DNA from: Orbilia blumenaviensis
Taxonomy: Eukaryota > Ascomycota > Orbiliomycetes > Orbiliales > Orbiliaceae
Direction: 5' to 3'
DNA length: 64,000 bases
Assembly: GCA_036872755.1 (NCBI GenBank)
Contig: JAVHNS010000010.1
Coordinates: 372,001-436,000, forward strand
Part shown: positions 46,269-57,980 of the stretch, one piece after another
Numbering within the stretch: position 1 is the first letter of the stretch
Layout: each line of letters begins with the position of its first letter
Made by a program: the position numbers and the translations under genes
Notes under the pieces: model-generated
Seen by the model: only the letters and a program-made list of their open reading frames with translations
Database searches by the model: none
What the model was told of the DNA's origin: nothing

Positions 46269-47670
46269 ATATCAGCTGAGGAGGAGGAGGATAACGGAGT
46301 TTCGTTTTTATGTTTTGTGCTCTAGCGAGTGTGATATATATAACGTTATACATTTTTACGGGCGAGGAAAAAGTTTGAGAGTTTTTTTGGGTTTGCTGAT
46401 ATGCTGGCGGGCGATGGGTTCGGCGTATTTCTCTCTTGTATTATCTTTTTTTTTGTATTTAATGAGTTTTAGGTAGGCACTGAGTAATTAAAGTCCTGGG
46501 CTTATCGCTGTTTTTTTTCTCATCTGAAATGATCTATTGTAGGCGTTGAAATTATCTAGAGAAGGTGCTAGCCCTATACTATAGGTCTAGACCTGAGTAT
46601 GGTGGCCAAAATGTATCAAAAGGATATATAATACAAAATCGTGCAGAATATGTATTACAACTTCGCAAAATATACATGCATCACAACCCAAGCGAGGCAT
46701 AAGTGTGTTAATTTTTCACAATTATGCTCAACCATTAACCTACCACCAACCCACCGCAAAGCCTGCCCGCCCGCCTAGTCAGAAACTGAATAAAAAATTA
46801 AAAAAAAACAGCCAGCCAGACAGCCAGACAGCTAAATAACTAGATGGCTAAACAGTCAGATAGACAAACAGACACATAGCTAGAATACTATAGCTAGTAC
46901 TAATTTATAGTTATTTTGTATACTTTGACTATTTAACACTCGTATATTATTAGCTACAGTGACATTTATTAATAAAGAGGAAGTAGCCTGCAGCTGAACC
47001 ATTCGCTGTTTAGCTGTCTGTCTGTCTGGCTTTTCTCCAGCCTCTGACTAGGCGGGTGGGTAGGCTGATAGTTGAGCATAACTATGAAAATTAACATACT
47101 TATGCTTCACTTAAGCTGTAATATATATGTTGCACGGCCTGTATTATATAGTATTATATATCGTTTTGACACATTTTGGCCGCCATACCTGTGTTTTTTT
47201 TTTTTTTTTTTTTTTGGAGGATTTCTGATCTCGGGATGCCGATGTCGCCAACCATGCTCCACAAACTGATGTTACCTTATTTGAGTAGAATATTTGGTTC
47301 CATCTCTCTGTTCGCACTGATACACTATGCGCAAGTTTATATAATATATTTCCGTTCACATATCTATACTTTTATAGATGAGGTCTTTTAACTCAAAACC
47401 ATCTTGTCCTCTCGCTCTAATAACATACAACAACTAATTATGTACTGCCAGCCGCCTTACCGTAGCATTCTTCGCATAATTGCATAAACCTCAACGTATA
47501 TATATATACTTCTGTATCGTATCTTTTGGCAACTTCGTTACGTCCTCATAATCAAAATAAATCGATCGATATCCTACTCATCCCAAAGCAACCTGCAAGC
47601 TCCCACGCACCTCATCCATATCCATAAAAAGAAACGTCGAGTAAATATATAGTATATATCGAACAAAAAA
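46269..47670. other. intergenic with an inverted-repeat element
   Basis: The VOC 3' end is T-rich. The middle is occupied by an imperfect inverted repeat (46690-47114, listed separately). A T-tract lies at 47193-47215. Short frames at 47072-47391 are unsupported. Confidence 0.6.
46690..47114. mobile_element. imperfect long inverted repeat, MITE-like
   Basis: The left arm (about 46690-46834) and right arm (about 47009-47114) are reverse complements over most of their length. Matched words include GCATAAGTnTGTTAATTTT, TTATGCTCAAC, CCCGCCTAGTCAGA and CAGACAGCTAAA. Differences at the outer ends are C/T or G/A transitions, as repeat-induced point mutation would produce. The left arm carries extra A-rich and C-rich insertions. 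The ~175-bp AT-rich spacer has no coding capacity. Target duplications were not seen. A non-autonomous DNA transposon remnant is the best guess; a simple palindrome is the alternative. Confidence 0.6.
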
Positions 47671-47937
47671 ATGGTTTGCAGACCAGACCAACCCCTCACC
47701 TTCAGAATAAGCGCCATAAATGAAAGCTATCACTACAGATTCCCCGCCCACCGACGATTTTATGCGAACTACGCACCGGACAGCACATACCCGGAAGGGT
47801 CGGTACCCGCGAGAGCTAACAATAGGCCTACCCGGAAGCCTAGGTCCTCTATCAGGTTGTCGGGGTGGGGTAAGGTCAAGAATAAGATTTTGGAGAATGA
47901 GTGGGTTTCGAAGTTGGTTCGTGGGAGAAAGAAGTAG
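47671..47937 (+). CDS. possible small basic protein (hypothetical)
   Basis: Single open frame of 88 codons with a good start context (a run of A before ATGG) and AT-rich promoter-like sequence upstream. The product has no hydrophobic segment, is Pro/Arg-rich in the middle (RANNRPTRKPRSSIRLSG) and ends in a basic helix-like tail (SKLVRGRKK). No family is recognised. An overlapping +2 frame (47720-48037) is open over the same region and is probably a shadow. It could be chance. Confidence 0.35.
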   Translation: MVCRPDQPLTFRISAINESYHYRFPAHRRFYANYAPDSTYPEGSVPARANNRPTRKPRSSIRLSGWGKVKNKILENEWVSKLVRGRKK

Positions 47938-48825
47938 TGGGGTGGTCGGGGTGGTCGGGTTGGAAGGGTGGTATATTCGAAGTTTGGTGCTCGGTACTAC
48001 TATATATATGTTTATTTCTAAGGAAAAGATTGCTTGATCCTGATACTTACCCAGAATCGATATGAATGGTTATCGACGATGCTTATCTAGCCGCTTCGTG
48101 TCGTGTATCTGAATTCATCACTCATTCGTTCGAGGATATGAGTTACTTAAACTCCAAAGGCGGCTATTAATAAAAAAAAAAGTTATTCCACTAGAGCAAT
48201 GTTATTACACAAGTACCCATACCGAGATCTATGCCTCATGAATGCCATCCCTAAAATAAGATACAAAGTGAATCCTTTTATCTACCCTTGAATAACAAGA
48301 AGCTAAGTAACTATATACAAAAGAGGTTCAAAAGGCTACATACATAAACCCCCCCACGGTTAGCAAAGAAGCAAAGGCACACCCAATAAAAGCAAGCTCC
48401 GCCTAAGTCTATCATCGTAGCTCCTCGTATCCGGTTATTCTTCAAAAAAAAATATGTACATATACACCCTTCCTTCTGTTTGCCTAGCTTTAATTTTTAG
48501 CTGTTTTTGAAAGCTGGCCATATTTCACCCCTTCCCCCCTTTTAATGAAAAGCATGACTTTTTGGTTTTGGTGTTTTTCCCCAAATCATTATCGTACATA
48601 TGTAGAGTGTATTTGTCGAGAAAGTAAAAGGAGTGAATCCAGGAATGAGGAGAGAAGTATTATAACCCGTAAAAGGAAAAAAAAATTGGTCAAAAGATAA
48701 GGGTATTATCCTAACGCCGGTTAATGTGCTGGGGATGTGTTTTTTTTTTCCGTCTCGGAATAGAGAACGTTGGAACATGTGTGGTTTGTAGATTGTATGC
48801 CATAAGTGAAAAGGGATTATATCGT
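47938..48825. other. intergenic, no gene seen
   Basis: About 890 bp of AT-rich sequence between the small ORF and the end of the carrier gene. The frame at 48542-48778 (-) has no recognisable content. Confidence 0.5.
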
Positions 48826-50369
48826 TCAGGCTTTTGCGAGGTTCGAATCTGTGCCCAACATTCGGAGTATGAGTTCATACCTAGATTCCAGGTTTGTTAG
48901 TTAATCATGCTAATGATGGTATATAAGGGAGGATTGCAACTCACATTCCAAACATAATCATCGAGCTCGGAACCACCTTCAAGATATGGCTTGTTAATCC
49001 ACCATACATCGACGCCATTCCCTCTTCCTTCAGAACCAACTTGAAGCACTGGACCAATCCAGTATACTTCGGTTTCCCATCGCTCATGGGCGCCTGACGC
49101 AACCTCGTCCTAACGACTTCATGAGGATACGTCACCGCCGTAGCGATCAGCTTCGCCATACCAGCCGCACCACCCTTCCCAACATAATCAAGCGTGATAT
49201 CCGTCAGATTCTCTTCCCGTCCCAACGCTACCCTCCGCTCTTCGCGATGCGCAAGAGCAAGCTTCATCCTCTCGTAGAGCACCCATTGCAACGTCGACTC
49301 CGTGACACCAAGATAGCTTGCGCTAAGACCCTTATACAACCCACGGATACCCTCATGCCTGACGGTTTGTTTGATACAATCCCACGAGTTCTTGTATTGT
49401 CTTGTGGATGTGGATCCGGTTTTTGCGAGGGCGGTGTCTTTGTCTAGTTGGAGACGGGTTTTTACGAGCCAAATGGGGTTTGTAGCGGTACCTGTTGCGA
49501 GACCGGCGATTATGGCGGCGGCTAGGTGGACGCTGGTTGATTCCTGGCCGTTGTTGAAGTTGTCCGCTAGGATCCGCTTGCCGTTGCCGTAGGTCCAGAA
49601 GTTTATTGATCTATATATATAGAATGTTTTATTAGAGATATGATTTAAGTTTAAAGGATGGTAGAGAGTGGACGTACCGTGCTGGGACGACACCGATCAG
49701 GTTCGGTCCCAATCCCTTGAACAGCGCCCTCCACCCCTCGAGTTTATAGACCTCGCTGCCAAATTTTTTGTATGTTAGCAACCAAATGATAAATACCTTC
49801 AATATGACCTGACTGGGGTCTTGGTGAAAAAAAACCTACTTTAGTAACTGAAAGGTCTCCTTGAAATGTCTTAATCCCATTCCAACGGTAGACTCGTGCC
49901 CAGTTAAGGCTGCATTCCTGGCTGCAATGCGACTTCTATAGAAGTCACCTTGCAGCCGTGTCTTCAGCACGTCGAGCGGCGATGTAACAATCGCGGCGCT
50001 CATACCCCCCGCCCTATAGTTTTCACAATGAATGAATTAGCCATTCTGTTCGTCTTCTTTGGTATAATTGGAACCGGTTGATCCCTCCCCGCAGTGGGGT
50101 TTGTTACAAAAAAAAAAAGGGTGGCGTAGTGGGGTGTCGTCGTCCCTCCCCGCAAAAAAAAAAACTTACCCTCCCGCAATGAAATGCGCAAAAGACTTGC
50201 CGACCAATGGATTGGTGGTATTTGTTGGTTCGACATCTGGACGAGGGAGAGCGGCACCGATCTCCCTGTCGATGGAGAGATTTCTAGGTTCGTGGGATTC
50301 TCTGTGGCGGAGATGGGGTGGTGTGTGTAGAGCTGCCGAAGCATCGGAGCTTGCCAGTCCAAGACCCAT
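48826..50369 (-). CDS. RIM2: mitochondrial pyrimidine-nucleotide carrier (Rim2 / SLC25A33-36 type)
   Basis: Five exons are inferred: 50170-50369, 49840-50013, 49678-49755, 48945-49610 and 48826-48880, giving about 390 aa. Three mitochondrial-carrier repeats are seen, with signatures SPLDVLKTRL, NPIWLVKTRLQLD and YPHEVVRTRLRQ. The Trp in place of the acidic residue in repeat two marks the nucleotide/folate/NAD carrier branch. Supporting motifs are AHFIAGG spliced to AGGMSAAIV, EGWRALFKGLGPNLIGVVPAR, GLYKGLSASYLGVTESTLQW, and the end IMFGMYELILR. The family exchanges pyrimidine (deoxy)nucleotides across the inner mitochondrial membrane and supports mtDNA maintenance. The final 18-aa exon is recovered only by splicing GGAAT/GTGAGT to a TAG/GTATGA acceptor. 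The N-terminus before the first span is long (about 60 aa). Confident. Confidence 0.92.
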
Positions 50370-51337
50370 GGCTGCTGCTGCTTGCCGAATTATGGTTGGG
50401 ATGTTGGAGACGATTGAAGGGATATCGTGATGGAGGAAGTGTAGATGGAGGATTGATTAATGATTAGATGTTGATGCCGTTGTTATCATCTTTCGTGGGG
50501 GGGAAGAGGAAAAGAAAGATGTTGTCTTTTTGAGGTGGTTTTTCCCTGGTGGTGGTTGTGGTTGTCGCTATTGAAGCTGTCTGTCTGTCTCGCAAAATTT
50601 TGTATTTGGGCGGCCGAAAATTTTTGGGAAGGGAAGAGAAACTGGAAAGATCCCCACATGCAGTTAGCCCGAAATGAATCCAGACAATCCCATTCGCTGA
50701 AACCATGACGATGCCTGCTCATAGGCTCATTCTTGGCTCTTTTTTCTTTTAACTTAAAATTCTTTGGCGGATGGAATGGAATGACGAAAAAATTGCGATT
50801 GTTTTTTTTATTTTTTAACTTTTAGCAGTCGAGATAAGTCCTATTTTTCTTGTGCGCCCATACCATTCCCGGCGAGAGTGGACAGTTCATTTTTATACAC
50901 TATTTCAGATGTATATCTATACACACAGATATATACATATACGGTGTGTCTACGGAGGTCCTATGGCCTATATTCTATGGTACTTGTAATATACGGGACA
51001 CAGCTTATTTCATGAGAGTCGTATCATGACTATCCATTATCGGTATCGTAGATAATTGACAGGAGGGATATACACAGGCACGGTAGATGATGAGGGTAGT
51101 GGTAGAGGTTCCAGGAGGTGTCTGATGCGGTTCAAGGTATGGCGGGGGATGGTGAGTATAAAGTCGTAGAGAAGAAACGCCGTTATGACCACGTGAAAAT
51201 GAAACGAAGAAAAGAGCTGGACACACGAGTAAAAAAAAAAAAAAGTAAAAGGGTAGTAAGTATATAAAAAAAAAGAAGCCCGAGGAAACAACGGTCTTTC
51301 CCAACTTTTTGGAGAAGTGAAAAAGAAATGAGTAAAA
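50370..51337. other. carrier promoter and RPL21 3' region
   Basis: About 970 bp. The carrier upstream region is followed by AT-rich sequence and A-tracts near 51230-51275 (the RPL21 3' side). Frames at 50464-50722 (-) and 51005-51369 (-) are unsupported. Confidence 0.5.
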
Positions 51338-52180
51338 TTAAATTGTTGTCTCGTATGGGACTGGGACAATGGTCTGGGGCAGGTTGTCGGTTGTCTTCAC
51401 TGTGTGAGCTTCCCTTGGGAGAGGGATCTGTCTCTTCAGGTGGACGTGCTCGCCGTTCTCCTTGGCTGCTTTTCTCTTAGCAGCGTTGTCCTTGACTCGT
51501 CGGATGAACTCCTCACGGCACTTGGAGTGGTGGATGTGCTCGATACGGATGTTGACACGCTTCTCGATGTAACGGTTGCCGACCTTCTTGTGGACGATGA
51601 CGCCGACGGAGGACTTGGTGACGTTGTAGACGATACCGGTCTTTCCGTGGTAGACCTTGTATGGCATACTAATCGCACAGTTAGCGCCCTATTCTTCTTC
51701 CTTCTACGAATCCAAAAGCAAGGACCCTCGATGAGGAAGAGAAGTCCGCTATCGCAAAGGTGTGACTAACCCCTTTTGCTGGGCACCGTTGGCCCTGATA
51801 TCGACGATATCTCCAACCTATATAAAATAACGATTCCACGATCAGACTTCCATCCTTCCTTCATATGGTATTTGATAATAGATAATATATTCATATATCT
51901 ATGTATCGGTCGGAGAGTCGTTCGAATGTATGTACCTTGTACTGCTGGAGGTATGTCGACAGGGAGATCATTCCCGTCTTCTTGAAGCCTCGGGAGAAGG
52001 CATAGCGAGTACCAGCGCGGAGACCACCTATTGATCCATCATCGTTTAGCTTTCCAGTTCCAACCAATCCAATATATCTTCGTCTTCCTTCATATCTTTC
52101 TCCTTCTCCTTCTTATCCTTCTAAAGTCGGAGAAAACTGAAGTAAAATTGGCGGAAATTGTCCGTACCTGATTTACCCAT
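51338..52180 (-). CDS. RPL21: 60S ribosomal protein L21 (eL21)
   Basis: Four exons are inferred: 52168-52180 (13 nt), 51936-52027, 51771-51817 and 51338-51668, giving 160 aa, the expected length for fungal eL21. The product reads MGKSGGLRAGTRYAFSRGFK, then LSTYLQQYKVGDIVDIRANG, then MPYKVYHGKTGIVYNVTKSS and HSKCREEFIRRVKDN, ending PYETTI. It is a component of the cytosolic large subunit. The start codon lies 413 bp from the divergent RPS9 start. The 13-nt first exon is typical of intron-rich fungal ribosomal-protein genes. Confidence 0.97.
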
Positions 52181-52593
52181 TGTGTCGGATTATAAGTATC
52201 GTGAGGAACGGGGAGATTCGATAGAACGGGGGGAGGAGGGAGGTGACGGCAGGAGTGTCGATGGTTTGTCGATGGATGGATTGGAGATGTTTGAATCCGG
52301 CGTTGGAGCAGCACAAGCAACTGGGAATCGATTTTGGTGTTGCGAACGAATTGTGGTGGGGTCTTGGCGACCTTTCCCCTTTTGGATTGGTCGACAGTCC
52401 GATCAGGGCAGCAAAGTGACTGTCTTTTTTTTTTTTTTGTTCGTTCTCCAAATCAATAGCGAAAGCTTGCTACCACAACTAGGCGGTTAGAATCAAACAT
52501 CTCCAGATCTTCAACATCTTCAACCTCAGTCTCCCCCCCACACCGACATCAACATCGTCGACTTCCTACCGGACCTTTTACTAATCACCCAGC
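52181..52593. promoter_or_regulatory. shared divergent promoter of RPL21 and RPS9
   Basis: 413 bp separate the two start codons. It contains a T-tract (about 52425-52438) and a pyrimidine/A-rich zone just before RPS9 (TCTTCAACATCTTCAACC). Co-regulation of the two ribosomal genes is inferred from the arrangement. Confidence 0.55.
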
Positions 52594-53701
<1,108 letters not shown>

Positions 53702-54592
53702 ACAACATATACCCTCCTGTCCTTTTCCTCCCCCTTTATCCCTCCTTGAGCATTACTCTTTCTTCTTCTTCTTTTATGTATATCATAATTTCACACATGC
53801 ACTCCTGACACACACACGCCTTTCTTCTCTTTTTGTTCCCCTTTAGAGGCTACTGTTTCGTTGTGCCGGGTTATCTCTGGTTGTTCACTTTTTTTTTTTT
53901 TACTATTTTAACGGCGGGGAGATGAGATGGTCCGTATTACTGGGCCGGAGACTTATATACGGTTCTAATGTCCATATGAAGGTCAATGACACCGAAACCA
54001 AAAGGAAACAGTCTGCTATTAATGACACAGGCTGAAAAAATTTCATGAACAAATAACCACCGTTATATATATATATCCATCCCCGTAAAGATAAGATGCA
54101 TGTTGTAATAAACCACAAAGTCACTAAAATAGACATACAATCTTCCCTCGAACATAGAGAACGAACAGAGAGCTCGAATATCTTGCCAAGAACCCAGTTC
54201 TAAAACAAGAGGTGTTGCCAGACAGACTACCCTTATCTTATCAATCACGTGATAGTTTAGGGCACAAACAAAAACCCCAAGCTGGCCACCAAACCGAAAG
54301 TGAACCAAACAGCAAAGCGGATTTGCCCTAGCAAAAAGCAGTGTGTGTGGAAAGTTTCTCAACACCTGCAAATTCGACCTATCCCGACCATTCGACAATC
54401 GACGACACCCACCCCCCTTCATCGACATATCCGCCCCCATTTTCCGACCCGTACGTTACTACTATCCGTCCCTGCTACTATTACTTTTTTTTTTCTCTCT
54501 CTCGACAATTATATAAAGTTCGGAGTTCAGCGATTCTGACAGTATTGTGATATTCTTTCTCAGATTTTCCTCCCGTCTCATAATCCGACAAA
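53702..54592. other. RPS9 3' region and RPL37 promoter
   Basis: About 890 bp with no gene seen. It contains T-rich sequence after the RPS9 stop, a CACGTGA site (about 54247) and a C-rich zone before RPL37. The frame 54063-54440 (-) is unsupported. Confidence 0.5.
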
Positions 54593-55412
54593 ATGACCAA
54601 GGGAACCAGCTCTTTCGGCAAGCGCCACGTTAGTACACCTGGATAGATGCGGTTCCGTCGATGCTCTTGCTCTCCTTGTCTCTATCTCTCAATCTCTCTC
54701 CCAATCTCGGTAATCTCTCTTGAATGAATCGGTGGATCTCGATGGTTGGATTATTTGGATTGCTGTAAAAGAAGGTGGAAGGATGTGTGGAAGGATACTA
54801 CAGGATACAATAACGGGGAATTGGACGGGGGAGACACTGGAGAGAGTCAGGGAGGAGAGAGATGGAGAGGGAGAGCAAGAGTTACGGCATGTCGAAAAGT
54901 GAGAGATGAATGCTGACGGATTTATTTTTTTTTGGGATGGGTTATAGAACAAATCGCACACTCTGTGCCGTCGCTGCGGACGAAGGTCGCTTCACATCCA
55001 GAAGCACACCTGCTCATCGTACGTTCCAATATCCATCTTGAAAAGAATTTCCTTGGCGAGTTGGGAGTATGATTTTGCTAACTGGAATTTCGTTTGAAAT
55101 AGATGCGGTTACCCAGCTGCTAAGACAAGAAAGTGTACGACATGAAACCTATCCTTCCTTGACTTGACTTTACTTGACTTGTACCATCGGGGGAATACTC
55201 GATATGAAGGGAACTACAGACTAATTGGATTTTCATCGAAATGAATAGACAACTGGTCTGAGAAGGCTAAGCGAAGAAAGACCACCGGCACCGGCAGAAT
55301 GAGATACCTCAAGACCGTCAGCAGACGGTTCAAGAATGGTTTCCAGACCGGTGCTCCACATAACGCCCGCGGACCAGCTAAGGCCAGCGCTCCTGAGGCT
55401 AAGGCCGAGTAA
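54593..55412 (+). CDS. RPL37: 60S ribosomal protein L37 (eL37)
   Basis: Four exons are inferred: 54593-54628, 54948-55018, 55103-55134 and 55249-55412, giving 100 aa. The product starts [12 protein letters not shown], then [20 protein letters not shown]. The zinc-binding pairs CRRC and CSSC are in place, followed by [20 protein letters not shown] and [20 protein letters not shown]. The C-terminal Ala-rich tail ([16 protein letters not shown]) makes it about 10 residues longer than the yeast form. The first intron is unusually large for this window (319 nt), as is common in ribosomal-protein genes with regulatory first introns. Confidence 0.97.
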
Positions 55413-56086
55413 AGAAAAAATAATAAAATTCGATATTTTATTCTTTTTTTACTATTCTGGCGCCTTTTTCCTGTCGGGTTTTCTTTTTTTTTCGCCTTTT
55501 TTTTTGTCACCTTTTTTCGTGTGTCCATTATTACTACTACTACACCCTTATTACTCTCTGTCCTATCCTATCCTGTCCTCTTTATATAATAATGCATGAT
55601 ACCGATCCATTGTCGTCATGATCATTATGTCTCCTCCATCCCTCCTACTACCTCCATGGATCAAGGGTTCGGGTTATCGAATTCCCTGAGAAAGAAGAAG
55701 AAAGAAGAAGAAAAAAGCCTCCCGTCTTATGAACTTAGATAATGAGCTTGGGAATTACCCTTCCCCCCATTTACTACTACCGCTACCGCTATTGTCATGT
55801 ACATTCCAGTCCCTTTTTTTTTCCTCGTGGGGGTTTCTATCAATTCATGGATATGCTGGTGTTCTCCCTTCCCTTTATGAGAATCTCTTCGTACATACAA
55901 CCCAATACGCCATAGATACAAGACGTAGTCCTGCCATTGCCCGTTCCTCCTCCCATATAAACACAAATATAAAAGACATGGGGGTATCATGCTCGCAAGA
56001 AAAAAAGAAGAAGAAGAAAGGCCTATACACACGGTTAAAAGCCAGCTATGTATGTATGGATGGATGTACCAGATCATAAAGTGATA
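55413..56086. other. convergent intergenic between RPL37 and SPC19
   Basis: About 670 bp between convergent genes. It is T-rich after RPL37 and has AGAAG-type microsatellite (about 55690-55715). Overlapping frames on both strands at 55727-56079 are not supported. Confidence 0.5.
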
Positions 56087-56710
56087 TCAGACATGACTGT
56101 AACTCAAACTCTTCTTAACCAACATCTCCTTCTGCCGTTTCTCCAACTCCAGTCGCTCAACCGCATACGCCAACCTCTGCCTCTGCGCCTTCAGCCGTCT
56201 TAACACCTCTTCATTCTTCGCAGTTTCCTTCTCATTTTCATCCTCCCTCTCTTCTTCTTCTTTTATTTCTGCTTTTCTAGCAGCTTCAGCGGCAGCGGCA
56301 GCAGATGCTTTGGTCTTGAGACTGTTTGCGATCCTGGTTTCTAGTAATTCTGCATCGGCGATGAGTTTTCGCTCTTTGAGCTCGAGCTTGTGCACTGCCT
56401 TTTCGGTCTCGCGGAGGAGACGGTCGGTTTCGGGCTGGATTGTTTCCGAGAGGAGGGTTTGGGCGGTTTGTAGTTCTCGGGCGGAGATTACTTCGAAGTG
56501 CTGTTTTTTTTTTTTTTTTTTTAAATAAATATATATACAAAATTATTAGATTTTTTTATGGGGGGTGAGGGGGGACCATACGCGATTGGAGGATAAGATC
56601 TTGCAGACACGCGGATAGTCCTCGACGGAGGCGGAGAGGGTGTCGATTGTGGACTGGAGGGTTTCGGTGGATAGCGTTAGGGAGGCTACGCAGCCGGAGA
56701 GGGCGTTCAT
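56087..56710 (-). CDS. SPC19: DASH/Dam1 complex subunit Spc19
   Basis: Exons 56582-56710 and 56087-56500 give 180 aa. The N-terminal block MNALSGCVASLTLSTETLQS, then VEDYPRVCKILSSNR spliced to HFEVISARELQTAQTLLSET, follows the Spc19 family pattern (LxxCVxSLxxS, D-(F/Y)-PR, RHFE-(L/V)-(V/I), AQ-x2-L-x2-EI). A long charged coiled coil (KLELKERKLIADAELLETRI) completes the protein. The Dam1/DASH ring couples kinetochores to spindle microtubules. The intron contains a long A-tract and falls in the conserved R/HFE motif, so the motif is only visible after splicing. Confident. Confidence 0.9.
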
Positions 56711-57102
56711 TTTTTTTCTTTCTTCTCCCTCTTCTCTAGGATCTAAAGCACCTTTCCTCTCTCTGGATATATCTCTTCTTCCTTAGCTTAGGTGGAGAGG
56801 TCCAAGGGTTTTTGTGATATGGTAGTTTTTTGGTTTTTGGGGAGCTTAACTTTCCACTTTTGGATGCAGCGAATAATGGACGTTGTGCGCAACGCACTCT
56901 CCGGCGTTGGCTTTTTGATCCGTATATACCTATATTCGCTACCTAGGAGGTATCCGGCTCTATTCAACCGACAACCCCTCAAGAGCTACGGACCATGCGT
57001 GCTTGAGCGTCTGGATGGGTACAAGGCAAGTACCTACCGTAGGGGGGATTTGGGTACTTTTCTAGGACTGCTTTCCGAATATTAAAATATTTTTTTTAAA
57101 AA

Positions 57103-57103
57103 A

Positions 57104-57138
<35 letters not shown>
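57103..57138. repeat. (GAAA)n microsatellite
   Basis: About eight uninterrupted AAAG units in intergenic DNA. Likely length-polymorphic. Confidence 0.9.
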
Positions 57139-57390
57139 CCGTCTTATTCTCCTTCAAATCGTTATTTATACTGCTTTTTCAAGTTCCCTCCTTTCGATTA
57201 TAATATTCACAAATTAAATTTCACTCACACTTGAAAAAAAAGTTATATGATCCTATCATATGCATACATATCATCACCTGCGCAGCTGCATATATAAAAT
57301 CATACATACCATGTCTGCACGATCATAATCATCCAACCCTCAAAAACCTCCCCCTCTCCATCTGAGAACGCTGGACTTAACCGTTGCCCT

Positions 57391-57414
57391 TCTATCTATC
57401 TATCTATCTATCTA
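57391..57414. repeat. (CTAT)n microsatellite
   Basis: Five to six uninterrupted TCTA units. Likely length-polymorphic. Confidence 0.85.
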
Positions 57415-57980
57415 TGAAGATATCTATGAAGATATCAACAAACTTCAATCTCCAGTTGATATCCTCAAAGACCCCGCAAAGGTCAATTGGTCCTCTGCCA
57501 TAACGATTCTCGAAGCACGGAATATCCTGGTTTCGTGGGGGGCAAAGAGAAAAAATATATCAAGTCGCTACAATTATCGACTGGGAAATAAATGACTGGT
57601 TTCTGTCCCTTTGCGGTACAAGTATTGCTTCAATTACCATGTTTTTGAAAAAAAAAAAAAAAAACTACAGATCACCGAAGTACTCAGCCATAGGCTAGCA
57701 GCGTAACTATAAGGTCCATAAGGTAGCTGGTATGTATCTAGCCTTGCTTTTAAGTCTACTTTTTCTAGTAGAATAATTGTAGGAACAAGAATATAAGAAA
57801 AGAGACACCCGCTTGAATGCATAAGAATCCAAAGAAGCAGTAAAAAAAAAGGCCCCTAAAAAATAACGCCTATAAATGCTGCCGCCAACCTCCTCCCCGT
57901 CATTCAGCCACAAACCAGGTAGTAGTAATAATGATATAAAAGAGGAAGAGAAAGAAGGAGAAGAAAAAGAGGGAAGGCCA

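Larger units (their letters stand above)
56711..57980. other. intergenic with simple repeats, no convincing gene
   Basis: About 1.27 kb. It contains an (AAAG)n run (about 57103-57138), a (CTAT)n run (about 57391-57414) and A-tracts. The 97-codon frame at 56792-57085 (+) starts within the SPC19 promoter side and has no recognised content. Sequence from 57876 on is the 3' side of APC5. Confidence 0.55.
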
